From: Diprion similis | Lineage: Eukaryota > Arthropoda > Insecta > Hymenoptera > Diprionidae | NCBI RefSeq assembly: GCF_021155765.1 | Contig: NC_060111.1 | Span: forward strand, 1,645,001-1,709,000 | DNA length: 64,000 bases | Direction: 5' to 3' | Part shown: piece after piece, positions 1 through 12,560 of the stretch | Layout: each line of letters begins with the position of its first letter | Position numbering within the stretch: position 1 is the first letter of the stretch | Program-made: the position numbers and the translations under genes | Notes under the pieces: model-generated | The model's database searches: none | Seen by the model: only the letters and a program-made list of their open reading frames with translations | What the model was told of the DNA's origin: nothing

Positions 1-3000
1 ATATAAGTATACATATATATATATAAGGATTGCTCGCAAATTAACTCTGTGAATGACAGCTGATTCAGTTACGCTTTGCTAAAGTACACAATACGCTTAT
101 CGTTCGACGTAACTGCGATACGTAACGCGGTGATATTGGCAATTTTGAAAACGAAGGAACCTGACACCCGCAGGTAGATCTGCTCGTGACACATGCGGGT
201 CCGGAGAATATCCGGCTACGCAAGCTGGAAAATGAAATAATTAAACCGAGGAATAGGCGATTCAATTATCTATACGAATCGAGTCACACGTGCGTGAGAA
301 GAGGATTCACAATGATTTTGGTCCATTTTTGGCTATCGATTTCACGCTCATTCACGTGACTTGAGGTTGTATTCAGAAGAAGTTATTCTTCTTTTAAGAG
401 TTCATTAAGCAAGCTAATCTTACTCGAGTGATTCGGTGGCTGAAAATCTATGCGTATTGTTTAATTCAACAAGAGGTTTATTCTACTTTGAACAATTGTT
501 GAATTATTAGATATATTTGCTATAAGTACTGAGGTATATTATTTATTAAATACTATAGAAAATTTTAAGGTACTGGAATTATAGACGAAATACTTATGAA
601 AATCGGATATTGATATTCTTACTAACTATTTTTTCTACGTTTTTTTTACACTTATTAGAAAACTTTGAAAATATATTTTTTTTACGCTTTTTTGCTGTTT
701 ATGATGGTATATTAATAGCTTTTCGATAAATTTTTATTGTTGGGAGAGGTTGATACTCTTCTACAGTTTTACATATGTTAGCAGTTTCTTGGTTCACTGA
801 TTACAAATCTGAAATCGGATTTCAAAAATTCAAATTGACAGACTCAATCAGCGACCCCGAAAATCTCTGCATAGAGTTTTTTGACCGAATTCGATGAAAT
901 TCAAAACTTTCTTGCACCATATTGGATCCACTATCTTGAATTTTTTAAATCTGATTTCAGATTTGTAAAATCGTTTTAAAATTTGACTCAAAGGGTTGAT
1001 ATTGCTTAAAAAATTTACCAGAATATAATCTCTTTTTTCAACAGTCAAGTCAATATTACGATTTAAAAAAAATAAATATTTTATGACGTCAAAGTGACAG
1101 TGAAAAAATTTCTATCATTCAATTTGTTGAAAAACCGTTTTCCGAATAAAATTATTAAAAATCGAAGGCATCTAATGGATTTTTCAAAAATCTCGAAGCG
1201 GCTTCAAACGAAGCATTTATATATCTGATTCCTAACGTTTCTACATTCTGTTATTCTACATATGACGATCTTTTCACTTTTTAACTTCTCCATACTCGAA
1301 ATCTCATGACTTTTCAATTCTGCTATTTAAATTATCCGATGTTTTCTTTTTTTCTGTTTTTTTTCATCCCCTCCGAATAGTGTTGAAAAATTTATTCTTC
1401 CTCGATGAATATTTACCGATTTTTTTTTTAAGATACGATCTATCTCATAGGATATATATATATATAAATATAGATAAAAAAATGATGAACATTTGGCCAA
1501 CTAAGCTCCTTAAATCGCCCCCAAAAAATCAGGGATCAAGCCGTAATCCTTTTTTTTTTCCCCCGAAAGTCAGTCGTTTTATAATAACCGTTATATGAAA
1601 AACATAGTGATTTACGGTGTTTCGTTATCGCCGACTTATAAGTACACACAGCTATTGCCCGTGATACACGTCACCGTAATTATCAGTTTCGACTGTCGAG
1701 TGGGCGACAACCTCGCCGCGCCTCGGAACCCACCGAATAATTATGCGTTTCCAATTTCCCCGCCATTTCCACCACGATGATCTACGTCCAACGTTCGCTG
1801 CACTGTCGGCTCTATTCGAAACCTGCGGGCGGTTCATGCGGGCACCCTTTTCGCGATTAGTTCAATAATCCAACCTGAATCCATACGTAATTCTCCGATT
1901 TTACGTAGAAAACGAGAAAACGGTGGGTAATTGAAACGTCGAACCTCGGTCGATCGTAACAGTTTTTTCTTTTTTTGCTCTTTATTTAGGGGGGGGGAGG
2001 GGGCAAAACAGGGTACTTAAGGAAATACTTGGCATATTTTTTTTTTGAATTGTAACCAATGAAAATATAAAAATGATCTTCAGATTTCAGGGAAGAATAT
2101 AAATCATTTTTTTTTTTTTTTCTTTTCAAGATATTTTTGAAAATTCAAAAGTAACGATCAATAATAATATTTGTGAATGTTGCTTTTGACTGTTCGAACA
2201 AAATTTTTTTATCGAATTTTTTAAGGGTATACCGTTTTTACTCCCCCCCCCCCCTTGCCTCGCTTCTCCCTTACTTGTTAATTTTTTTTAATTTTATTTC
2301 ATGCAAAAACGACCACAAAATTAACTTCCACGCGTTAAATTGTTCAAACACATCGTGTTATAAAAAATTTAAATTTTTCTTGCCTGCGAAACTTTTTAGT
2401 ATATTTTTTTTTTCTCACGTAGCTGGACTCTTCGAGATAATTTTTCATCAATTTTGTACCCAAGCGAATGATATTTCTTTTTTTTTTTTTTTGTTAATTA
2501 TAAAGTAAAACATTTTTTAGGAAAATATGAAATTTTGAAAATTTTGCATACTTACAAGAATTTTACGCAGAACGTCATCGAGACATTCGAATATAGATGT
2601 AAGAGTTTTTTTTTTTTAGCCTCGTTCACTGTTTTTACCTCCTTGAACATAACCTGAGAGGGAAGGAGGGAGGGGGGTGTGGGGGTGGAAAATTTAGAGA
2701 ATGCTCTCAAGCGTCTGAGGGATTTTTCAAGTTTTTTCAGTAGACGGATTTCGCTTTGTCGAATCGAGAGGGAGATATTTTTAGAAAAAGTTTATACACG
2801 GGGTGAAAATTCCAGCAGGTTAGGTATGTAAAGAGAATCTTTGATGATGTAAACTTTCCAATTTCCCAACTTCCGCCTAATTTCGATTGGCAAGAAGCTT
2901 AATCTAATTTGTCGAGCTTTCAAGCTCCGGCGGGATTATTTAATACCAGTAACTCATGATACACTTTCTATACTTACAGGTGAAAAAGCAATTTTTTATT

Positions 3001-4332
3001 TTTTTTTTTAAACCCAGAACTTTATTTTAGTTAAGTAACTCTACGTTACTTGGATCATCTCGCGTTTTGTTCAACCGAATTTAAGCAAGCGACGGCAGAT
3101 CGTCTTAGAGCTTTTACGCTGTTTAAGGGACGGCTGTTGGTCTGAAAATTGTCCCTCGTTATCGTTCCATTCATAAAGGAGTGGCAGATGTGCTCTGCGT
3201 TTTGATTCGGCAGGTTAACCACCCGCTGTCGCAATCATTTCTGACAATTTTCTAGCCTAAACATCACAGCATTCAACACTTGCGATGTCCAAAGCTCCAT
3301 GGCGCAGATGGCTTGGCCTTAAAACCGCGAGTTCCGCTTCCTGGGGTTGTAAAAAGGTCAAGATGCAATCCAGAACGGTCATCAATCATCCACCATTCTC
3401 ACCCCCGAAATGTTACTCCGGGAATTCAACGTCGATTATACACGACAAGTTACTGACTTTTTGATAAGAAAAACTTTGCGACAATAGTATTTGGACAATA
3501 TTTTACAACTTGGATGGGTTTTGTAGTTTCAAGCTCCAAGAAGAGGGTGTGAAAAACGACTTTGATGTTCAAGGAACGTATAGACTCTGGACTGCAGGGT
3601 GTGAAATTGCATCGCGGAAAAGCTCCGTCGGGAAATTTACTTCTCGGAAACCTGACACTGTTCATAAAAAAAACAAAAAAAAAAAAATAACAGAATAACA
3701 ACTCAGCTACGAACCAAAGGACTATAACCAGCTGTGCCAAATGGATCTCCACTGCACTTAAGTGTCGAGCAGTAAAGCTCAGGTTCAAGGATCTGGTGCA
3801 GGTTGACTTTGAAGATGAGACTTAAGTTAGTAACGTTATCGTAAATGAAAGTCAGAGATAAAATCATGCTTACGAACTTTTGAAATGACTTTAAAGAAGT
3901 CTGACTTTCGTAACAACACTATGTTTTTTTTTTTTTTTTTTTGGTCATAGTTCATACAATTTCAGACATTCCTAGAGGTTCGAAGTAACGATTTTTCATA
4001 AAGACCCGTTATCGTTACAGTAACCTTGCCAACTTCATCCTAGTCTTTAAAGGGAATCCGGAAGTCACGGATGGACTGAGAACTAAGACAGACAGTAACG
4101 AAATGGAAATCAAAAAGTGAACATTGTGAAAAATGGTGTTGCAGAACCATTTTTATAGTCTTTCAAGTTGGAAATTCATCGACTTATCGATGTCCTGGGA
4201 GAGTGTATAGATAATAAATAACATTTCAGAGTCACTCCATCGTTTTCATGACCCGTTTCCAGTCAGTCACGTTCAGCAGACCTTCCAAGGCTTCAGTGGT
4301 ATCGGAAGATTGGATATGAAAGTCTGACTCAC
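1..4332. other. AT-rich DNA, probably inside intron 1 of the PC2-like gene
   Basis: No coding exon is recognisable on either strand. The sequence is AT-rich with many T-runs, a G-rich run at about 1989-2003 and a C-run at about 2244-2255. Because the convertase exon at 4333-4629 ends in a splice donor and reads leftward, this stretch is most simply its first intron. The short open frames show no domain and are low-complexity. Confidence 0.5.
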
Positions 4333-4629
4333 CGGTCCTAGATTGACGAATCCGTTTCTGGCTGCCACGTTATCGGCGACAAAAGTCTCAGCTGGTAGTT
4401 TCATCTTGACGAGAAACGAGTTGGTGAATACCTCGACAGCCGGTGTCATTTGAACGTTGGAAAGAACGGCCAATACGATAGTGAAGAGGGTGATACCGGC
4501 GGTCCTTGAAACTCGTCGAGTCCTTTTACGAGGATATGATGATCCGGACTTGAGGATCACCTTCCCAATCATTTCCGCGGCCTTTCCTGGACTCCCGGCG
4601 CCACGTGTCACCCTCGACACTGCTTCCAT
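4333..4629 (-). CDS. amon: Proprotein convertase 2 (amontillado-like), first coding exon only
   Basis: Partial gene: 99 codons from an ATG at 4629 to a donor (CCG|GTGAGT) whose last exonic base is 4333, phase 0; later exons lie left of the window. The end of the exon carries the start of a subtilisin-like convertase prodomain: a V-F-T-N-S-F-L-V block at about residues 64-71 and A-A-R-N-G-F-V-N-L-G-P at the end. The 'FLV' and 'GP' positions resemble PC2 (neuropeptide and prohormone processing in secretory granules) more than furins, which usually have 'WAV'/'FAV' and 'GQ'. A hydrophobic stretch at about residues 47-57 (ITLFTIVLAVL) would be the signal sequence, preceded by a long Arg/Lys-rich extension; an internal Met at residue 20 (4572) is an alternative start. 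The catalytic domain is not present here, so PC2 rather than another convertase is an inference. Confidence 0.72.
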
Positions 4630-4938
4630 GCAGGATGATCCAACTCGCACTGCACTTGAGCCTCGACTAGTGATCCGCAGCGCGTTGTTTCTCAGGCGGG
4701 AAACACTGCGGTCCTTCGAATACAGTGCGGGGTCCTGCGGCTGGTGGGACTTCCGCTTTAGGCGGATGGTTGCTGGTGTCGTCTGCTTCGAATCGGACTA
4801 TCAGAGGATCCTGATGGAGCTTATCGAGCCTGTCGAAGGAGCGAACGACATTGCGGGTGGATCACTGACGCGGCGGTTTCTATCTGATTCAGGGGACTCG
4901 TTCCGACGCGTTTCACCGCCGCGACGCCGAGCGCCGGA

Positions 4939-4950
4939 TGACGTCACGTG
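4939..4950. promoter_or_regulatory. Overlapping CRE and E-box motif upstream of the PC2-like gene
   Basis: TGACGTCA (4939-4946) overlaps CACGTG (4945-4950) in a GC-rich stretch about 310 bp upstream of the convertase start codon. The first is the consensus CREB/ATF site, the second a canonical E-box. Location and composition suggest a promoter-proximal element; function is inferred. Confidence 0.4.
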
Positions 4951-5384
4951 GCCATATTGATTCGCACGCGGAGCCGAGATCGCATTGCGCAAACTCAAAC
5001 TCCACCCCCACCCCCTTCGCGTCTCTCGAACCCTTAAACTTCCAGCGCCGATCGCGCCGCGACACGATCATGCCCCAAGGATTCGGGAATTTGGGAATCG
5101 GGACTCAACCCCCGACCCTAGTCTCTAACCAACCTTCCCTCCTTCTCGCGCTAACCCTGAACTCCTATATTTATACGAGCCACTGGAACGACGGTAAATT
5201 GGTAAGGCAACCTTTTTGGCGCCATCGCAGCATCCTAAGGTTCGATTCCTTAGTTTGGACCTCACCTCCTGGAATACGTAGATACTCATAATTAACGCGA
5301 GCTTTTTATTTTCATGTATATCAACCTCACGTGTGTACGGAATATTTGTACGATTTTTGGTTTTGTTTTTCGGGTTCTATTTAT

Positions 5385-5391
5385 TCTTCTT

Positions 5392-5421
<30 letters not shown>
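5385..5421 (+). repeat. (TTC)n microsatellite
   Basis: Uninterrupted run of TTC triplets within AT-rich intergenic sequence. The opposite strand reads as a poly-Arg/Lys artefact frame with no coding support. Confidence 0.9.
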
Positions 5422-5422
<1 letters not shown>

Positions 5423-5580
5423 ATCGTGAAACAAATTTTTTTGCTGTACATAATCGAGATGAATTACTGTGTTCGTGATCTATGGATCTTTGTTTTCTAT
5501 ACACTATAACATTCAGAATTTTGATTATCAGGTGAATTTCGTTTCACGCAAAGAGATAATGTAATATATTACATATACAT

Positions 5581-6175
5581 TAGGGTGGCGCAAAAAAACC
5601 GACTATTTTTATTTATTTTTTTGAGTCTCGTGTGACAAAATGTTAGCTTTTGATGTTTTAAGAGCCCACTCCAAAGGACGATTGAAAAAAAAATTTTAAC
5701 AGGTCGCTCAAAATTTTTTAAAATGTCAAAAATTGTCGAGAAATTGAATTAAAAAAATTATATTTTCAGTATTTTGTTTGATTTTCAATTCATGTCGTGG
5801 TGTATTGTTATTGATTCTTTCTTACTAAATAAAAGAAAAAAAATGTATGAAATTTTAATCTGAATATTAAAAGGTCGCTCGAAAAGATTAAAGAAATGCA
5901 CCAAAAAATTGAAAAAAAATTATGAGCGACTTTTCAAAATTCAAATTTTGAACTGAAACTTTCGGAAACTTATTTTTTTTTTTTGTCCATAAAATTATAC
6001 CGTAACGAGAAAAAATTTTTTTTTTTTAAATCGATCTTTGACGATTTCTGACGTTTTAAAAAATGTGGCGCGACCTCTAAAAATTTTTTTTTTCGAACTG
6101 TCCCTTGGAGTGGGCTCTTAAAACATCAAAAACTAACATTTTGTCACACGAGACTAAAAAAAAAAAAAAAATAGT
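5581..6175 (+). mobile_element. Foldback MITE, family A, copy 1 (right tip lost)
   Basis: The left end is TA followed by GGGTGGCGCAAAAA. About 40 bp inward is a block (GTCTCGTGTGACAAAATGTTAG) that recurs inverted near 6140-6165, so the element folds on itself over most of its roughly 590 bp. Its central AT-rich part matches, in reverse complement, the element at 41001-41609. The right terminal 20 bp or so is missing: sequence diverges after about 6175. There is no coding capacity. TA at the tip suggests a Tc1/mariner-type source, by inference. Confidence 0.75.
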
Positions 6176-9150
6176 CACACGGAATGAATAATTTAACGCA
6201 ACTCGATATCAACCGTGTAATAAACTTTTGGTCGATTATGCAAATACACGTTTCCGAATTTCCCCGTATGTACATATATCTACACAGCAAGTACACACCA
6301 AGGGATTTGATTAACTCTAACAGTTTGTCTGATCTGAAAATTTTGCCAAAGTACATATAATTAAAGCGTAAATTAATGATTGTGTCATTAACTCGAAATG
6401 CGACCCCCAAGTTTCTATCCCTCTGTTTGCTCCCAGCTCTTGAGCTCTCTCACAGTGTATAATAGAAAGTAATATCACAAAGATTGGCCTGTTTAATCTC
6501 CCTCGGTTCGTTCTCTTCGTAAAACTGAGTTCATATTTAGGGAAAATTTCGTAAAATTTTTCCAATTTTTGGGATAAAAAAGAAGCTGACCACGAGGGTT
6601 GAAACCCTTGATATTTTAACGGTGGTTAAAATTCGTCTTTCCCGACTTATGGGAACGACTATGTATGTACCTACAGTATGGTTTCATGAATTTTTAACAT
6701 CGACTTTTTACCATTCGACTTTCAATTCACTTATCTTTTTCACTCTCTCGTTTTTGCTTTCCAACATTTGATATTTTGCGTGGTTGCTTTTTCTTATTCC
6801 CGGTACTCAACTGTAACGTCATCGCCAAATCCCACGCATCGTGAAATCCTATACGCGAATCTTGTGTCTCTACCAAAAGCCAAAGCAACCAACCGAGGTA
6901 AACATCCGTTTATAAAATTAGAAACTCGCTTATAAGGTATAAAAATATTCCGATTTTTCTTCTTACATCCTTAATTTTAATCGGTACATAATTTGTTTAT
7001 ATAAATTGTAGTAAAAAATACAAAACTTAATAATATTACAAAAAATTCGCTCAAGACTTACTGACCTGTATAAATTACACCCAAGCTTTCCTTTTGTTTC
7101 ATTTATTGTCTTACACAAAGACGGGAAATTAAAGAGAAATGGGGAAAAAAATAACGAAAGAAAACCCGGAAAAATAAGCAATCGGAATTTAATTCTTGCC
7201 TCGAATTTTTACCCTCTACAAAAAAAAAAAAAAGAAAGAAAGAAAAAAAAACAAACAGCAACAACGAAAAACAAACAAACGATTACCTTCCTCGGCGATA
7301 TTTCTTCCCGCCAGATCTCTGAAGTATTATCACATTTATGAATAAACCATTTTTTTATTCTTTTCCTCTTATTCTTCCTCGTTTTACTCCTCACTTCTTG
7401 TAATCTCATTTTTCACGAATTTTACCTGTCGTGGTTCTTCCCCCTCCCCCCCCCCCCTCTCTTCCTTTGTCTTCATGATTTCTTTCCAACATTAAACAAA
7501 CGATTTTGCCGCGAAGTTAAAACTCGTGATAAATAAGAATGGCGCCAAGGGCTTAAACCTAAAAATGATCATTAATCATTTCTCATATATTAGGTTTAAA
7601 CGTCTCTCAACTTTTCTCATGTGCTTTAGTGTCTCAAATTGTTTCGTTTTTTTTTTTTACTTATTCAAAAACTATGAAATTTCGTAAAACGTGACTTTTT
7701 CAAGTAAATAATTAGTTTAACATTTCACAGCTCTGCTTGCCGTACATTTTGAAATCGAATCGAAGATAAACTGCATCGGTCCAAGTTGGGCTGAAACCGC
7801 GGAGTCTGGGCTCCGAAATTAATGGCGGTAAATTCTCCCTAAATCAAGTTTCCTACTTAACATTGCAACCCCATAATTTATGTACTAGGAGAATTTCAGA
7901 GTATACGAACCGTGTTCAATTCGGAGACTCGACTTGTGCATAATTAACGAATTATTGATACCGAGTATCGAGAGAAATTTCTAGTCTAACTACTTTTATT
8001 TTTTTACCCTAATCAAAGAACTAAAAATAATTTTTGCATATATAATAGAAAAATTTGCTACAAGTCAGCGATTTTTTTTTCTGTTTTTTTTTTTTTTTTT
8101 TAATTATCTTTATTCGTGCTTTATTTATTTATTTATTGATTTTTTTTTCAGTAATACGACGTTGGTTCTATAGAAAGAGTAAAAAAAAATTAAAAATTTA
8201 TGCCGAGACTTTATTTATTAAGCTGAATTTACTTGTAATTAATTTTCTTGTAAATTTTCGAGAAAGTTTCAACTGTTTTATGTAATTTTCTAGTAACTAT
8301 AGTAACAAGTGAAAAATTTCTCTGTGAACTCTCTCAACGATTGGACGTTTTAATTTTAAACTTTAAAATTCGCATTTTCTTTGCGGAATTTTATTTAATC
8401 CAATATTCAGTCGCAGCGCTTTCCTCGGATCCGATAAAGAATTAAGGACAATTTCGATAGACAACTCACGTATTTTACAGCCCCCGCGAATGTTGCATAA
8501 ATTTATAAAAAGCAGAGGGATCGTAGCTTCGCTGCTACAATATGCGTGTCAGGATTTCACATTGCGAAACTCTACGCGTACTGCAGAGTGCCGGAAAGTT
8601 TCTTCATTATCATTAATAATTTCCATGTATAATAATATGTTTGTTCATGTTTTATCATCAACAGGTTTCAAAAGCACGATTTATCTAATATCTGTTAAAA
8701 ATTTTGTAGCTAATTAAGTATATTTATTTTCAAAAAAATTTTTTACTCTTTTTTCGCGATATTCTAGGTATTTACAATCAAAACGTATAAGAGCATAATA
8801 AATGAATGAAAATTAGTAATTAGAAGATGAAGCAATTATTCATAAAGCCAAAAAACAAACGAAGAAGCTGGACTTAGTTAGCGATCTTATTACGCTGACG
8901 GGGAAAGGATGAAATATCTATGTCCCTGGATATGTATGTATGTACTCGTATATGTAATGTAGCGTAATGTTAGTCGATTGGTAAAGGTGACACGTCATTC
9001 GCCGGAAGCCCCTAGAGTAGACGGTACGTGACGTCGTCAACGGGAAAAAGATTACCCAATTTCCTTAAAATAGTCGTCTTCCCGAGATCTCGTTATACGT
9101 CGTTCGCCGAGAGAGAGATGGAAGGTGAGAAAGGGAGAGAGAGAGAATTA

Positions 9151-9214
9151 GATAAATAGATAGACAGATAGATAGATAGATAGATGGATAGATAGATACA
9201 TAGATAGATAGATT
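9151..9214 (+). repeat. (GATA)n microsatellite
   Basis: Imperfect GATA tetranucleotide repeat with a few substitutions, flanked on both sides by GA-rich sequence. Confidence 0.85.
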
Positions 9215-9327
9215 AGGAGAGAGAGAAAGAGCCGAAGTTCTTTGTATAACTAGAGTATGTCACGAGTTTTTTCACGAAGGACGAAATTGAGGTTAGGCTT
9301 GCGATATGTTAGATTTACTCGCGACAA

Positions 9328-9377
9328 CGCATGCGCGGAGTGCAGTAAAGACCACGTTTAACTCCTCCGCGCATGCG
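9328..9377. promoter_or_regulatory. 13-bp inverted repeat containing NRF-1-like palindromes
   Basis: CGCATGCGCGGAG at 9328-9340 is repeated as its exact reverse complement at 9365-9377, 24 bp apart. Each arm contains a CGCATGCGC core, the recognition type of NRF-1 (insect erect wing). It stands out from the AT-rich surroundings. It could be an isolated promoter or enhancer, but no transcript start can be tied to it. Confidence 0.35.
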
Positions 9378-10305
9378 CAGTCGCAGACTCACTCTACCGT
9401 CGTAGAAACGAATACTTTGTGAACGGAAAACAAGCATGAAAAACGGCGTAAAGAATCATCGCATTATACAGTATAAAAGAATTTGCAGAAGCGTTATTTT
9501 AATGTGAGAAATGACTCATCGAGCAATATTTGAGCAATGAAACCTCCATTCATCATTTGAATATATATATTTACTTGATTATACTCTCTGAGATTATAAT
9601 ATATATTTATGAAATATGATTCAGGAAATTTATCAAAGGGGGAAAAGAAAGACTTCGCTACTTGTATTATAATTCTGCTGTATAACTCAGTTTCAGTGAG
9701 TGGGAAGAGAGAAAAAATAAAAAGAGACTTGATATTGATCTAGCTAAGGTCTGAATAAACACAAAAGAGGCGCCCCCGCGACTTTTTGACCGGATGGACG
9801 TAAAAAACTCCGTAATAAAATTTAAAAAAAAAAGAGAGACAGAGAGAGAGAAAATATAATTCAAATCGAATAATTCACCTCAACTTCTAGGGATTCACTC
9901 TGCGGTCAGGCAGAAAGACTGAGGTAACTACTTGCCCGGTATTTACACCCAACAGCCACTTAGCCGACGTACGTATAACGTAACGAACTCCTCATCGTCC
10001 CGTCATTTCTCTTCCGTACGCCACAAGTTCATCAGGGTAATTAATTTTCATCAGCCCCCTGGCATCGCGTTTATTACACTTCCAACGGAATATTATCAGC
10101 GATGAGAGAGCTTGCAGCGATTTAAATTCTTGCGACTGCCGCAAGCTGACCTTTCGACTTTAGTTGGACAGCTTTTCCGAGATCTTGTAATTGCGGAAAT
10201 GGCTGCGATCCTCTTCGGTAAATTGATCATTTATCGTCGTCACTCGTTCGGAATGAACTTTTTGCCATATTGTCGGAAAATTTTTCACCCTCCTTATTCT
10301 CTCTG

Positions 10306-10338
<33 letters not shown>

Positions 10339-10612
10339 TATTTTCTCCACGCTGACACTTAATTACTACGATTACATTTGCATATTGTAATTATAGGACA
10401 TCCTGGGTTAATTGTCTATCTCGCGTTCAACAGTGTCCCTCGACAGTGGACAATTTTCTCTCTCAAATATACCAGCACGAGGAAAACTTGGCAATTTTCT
10501 CCGAAATGCTTGCCTGTATAATGAGACTCGCTGAAGCTGTCGAGTAAATCGGGACATTTTATAACCATTCGGTATGAAAGTTTCATGAAAGTAGATTTCA
10601 ACTTGAAAAAGC

Positions 10613-10613
<1 letters not shown>

Positions 10614-10656
<43 letters not shown>
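10614..10656 (+). repeat. Poly-T run of about 43 nt
   Basis: Uninterrupted T homopolymer. On the minus strand this is a poly-A tract and could mark the tail of an old retroposed copy, but no source gene is visible beside it. Confidence 0.8.
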
Positions 10657-10658
<2 letters not shown>

Positions 10659-11816
10659 CTTGGATCTGCGAAAAATTGAAGATTTTTATTTTAACCCTGC
10701 TTTTCGATCTACATCGTTAAATTTTAAAGCTTAATAATTTCTGGCGAAATTTTCCTCCGAGGATTATAGGAAATCAATTTTTATATGTGTAACGTATCGA
10801 ATTCGTTTCGCCTCTCACCTGCAGTGATACCATTAAAAGTTGTGATCCGGCCCCGCGAAGCTGGGGTCGTAATTTTTATATTGCGTGACGTTGAGTGGCG
10901 CGTGAAAAGCTCGGTTCCTATAATAACGTAACTGTGTATCTGATACCGAAATTCGTGCGAGCGGTTGACACACCTTTGTGGGTAACTGCCCGACAATCTA
11001 TAACAATAAAAAAGAAAAAAACAAAAAAAAAAAAAAACACCCATACGACGATTGAAATCGAAGTGAAGATAAATAAAAAAAAAAAAAAAGTAAATAAAAA
11101 ATATACGTATCGTAGTAGAGTTAAATGTGATTGCTTTTGAACTGATTTTAATCTTTAAAGCTTTATTCCAAGTTGAAATTGAATGTTGCTTTCAGGTTTT
11201 TTCAAACAGTTAAAACACGTCGAATAGCCTGAACTTAAAATCTGTTGGTTATTATCGCAAGCTCAAATAGATGCGGGATGGGACGAAGGAAATTAACGAT
11301 CCTTACGAAACGACGAGCTTTTGTAGACATAAAATCTCACGAGGGGATGGATGATACCTTGAGATTGCTAATACTTACCCTTTCTCTGACAGTCGTTATT
11401 TTTTTTATATTTATGATCCTGGTGTGATTGGGGATTTCTCGTTATAAGAACGATATTGTACGAGAGAGCGAACGATTAAGGCCAAGAAATGACGACGAAA
11501 CGAGAGAGCGAGAAAGAGAGAAAGAGAGAGAGAGGGAAGCGAACAAACGTATCTATAAATCCATTATAAGAATTTATCTCTTTGTATACTACGGAAACGA
11601 AAAGTAAGCAAAACTAAATATACTTCTCGCGACAAATTCTTGTGAATGAAAATAATTTCATTCAACTAGTCTGGGAAATTTAACCACCCGTGGTTCGAGA
11701 TATTTTGATCAATACATACTACATTAAACACAGATAAATCGATCATTGAATAAGAAGATGTCATCAATAGATATTTATTACGTTCAACACGTGGAAAGAG
11801 TTTAACTAGGATTAAT

Positions 11817-12019
11817 TTATGCAGTTTTTGACCTTCTAAGATTAGCTTCCGCCTTTAATCCCTTAAGTTTTAGTCTCGTCTCAGCTTGCTCACGTTTTCT
11901 TTCAATTTCTTCGGGAGTGTATAATTTTTTTACCCTCTGCAGAGGGATCGAGAAAGGAACTGCACAGAGATCAGAATTTCTTGCAGATCCGTTTGATCTT
12001 TGCGAGGCTTCGCCTTCCG
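11817..12019 (-). other. Duplicate of the ETAA1-like C-terminal module (alternative last exon or pseudo-exon)
   Basis: The minus strand is open from an AG acceptor-like site (exon would begin at 12019) to a TAA at 11817-11819. The predicted peptide repeats the C-terminus of the neighbouring ETAA1-like protein: both share N-G-S-A-R-N-S-D and then T-P-E-E-I-E-R-K-R followed by a basic helix. DNA identity includes a 28-bp exact match (around 11972-11999 and 12744-12771). No ATG is present. The acceptor leaves two bases before the first full codon, the phase that the donor of coding exon 1 (15085) requires, so direct splicing from exon 1 is formally possible. It is either an alternative terminal exon or the relic of a tandem duplication; preservation of the frame favours the former slightly. 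Confidence 0.6.
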
Positions 12020-12560
12020 CTATGAAGTTATTAATTATTGTTATTACCGGATGTTAACGTTGAGTCGATAAAATAATAACTGTAATAACAATAACTAAAT
12101 AAAATGGGAATGGGATTTTTGAATGAAAAAATAAATGATCAGTTTCGGAATAATGTTTATTGTGATATTTCAAATCTCTGAAATGCTTTGTTATCAGAAA
12201 TAGAAAAATATATATGTATATACACTTGTTTAACTTTTGCCTGTAAATGATCCGTAATAATACTTTTGATATTTATAAATTAACAATTTGACAGGGTGAT
12301 ATTATCATTATTATTATTACAATTCGAAACCCCAGAACGAGAAAAAAAATTCCATTCTTTGAAACCTCGTTGTTCTTGGGCAACGATTTTTGCTATTATA
12401 CTTTGATTGAAAAAAAGTTTACTGCAAGAGATACGAGGAGTAGACGGAAAAAAAAATTATTTAAAAATGTGTTATAAACGTATTCAACGATACGAAAAAC
12501 TATATTCGAAAAAACATAAATACAGAAACAAATAACAATTCTAGGCGTGAGGAATATTTT

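Larger units (their letters stand above)
4651..11816. other. Intergenic region without recognised genes
   Basis: About 7 kb between the convertase exon and the duplicated ETAA1-like module. It holds simple repeats (TTC near 5385-5421, GATA at 9151-9214, TA near 10310-10336, a 43-nt T-run), a MITE at 5581-6175, and an inverted GC-rich motif pair at 9328-9377. The GC-rich 5' part, up to about 5100, probably holds the promoter and 5' UTR of the convertase gene. No open frame shows a recognisable domain. Confidence 0.55.

Noticed and set aside
1-4332. Further exons of the PC2-like gene
   Set aside because: No segment matching the rest of the prodomain or the subtilisin catalytic motifs was found on the minus strand.
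4457-4998. Open frames on the plus strand and further minus-strand frame around the PC2-like exon
   Set aside because: Antisense shadows or 5' UTR of the convertase exon; no recognisable motif.
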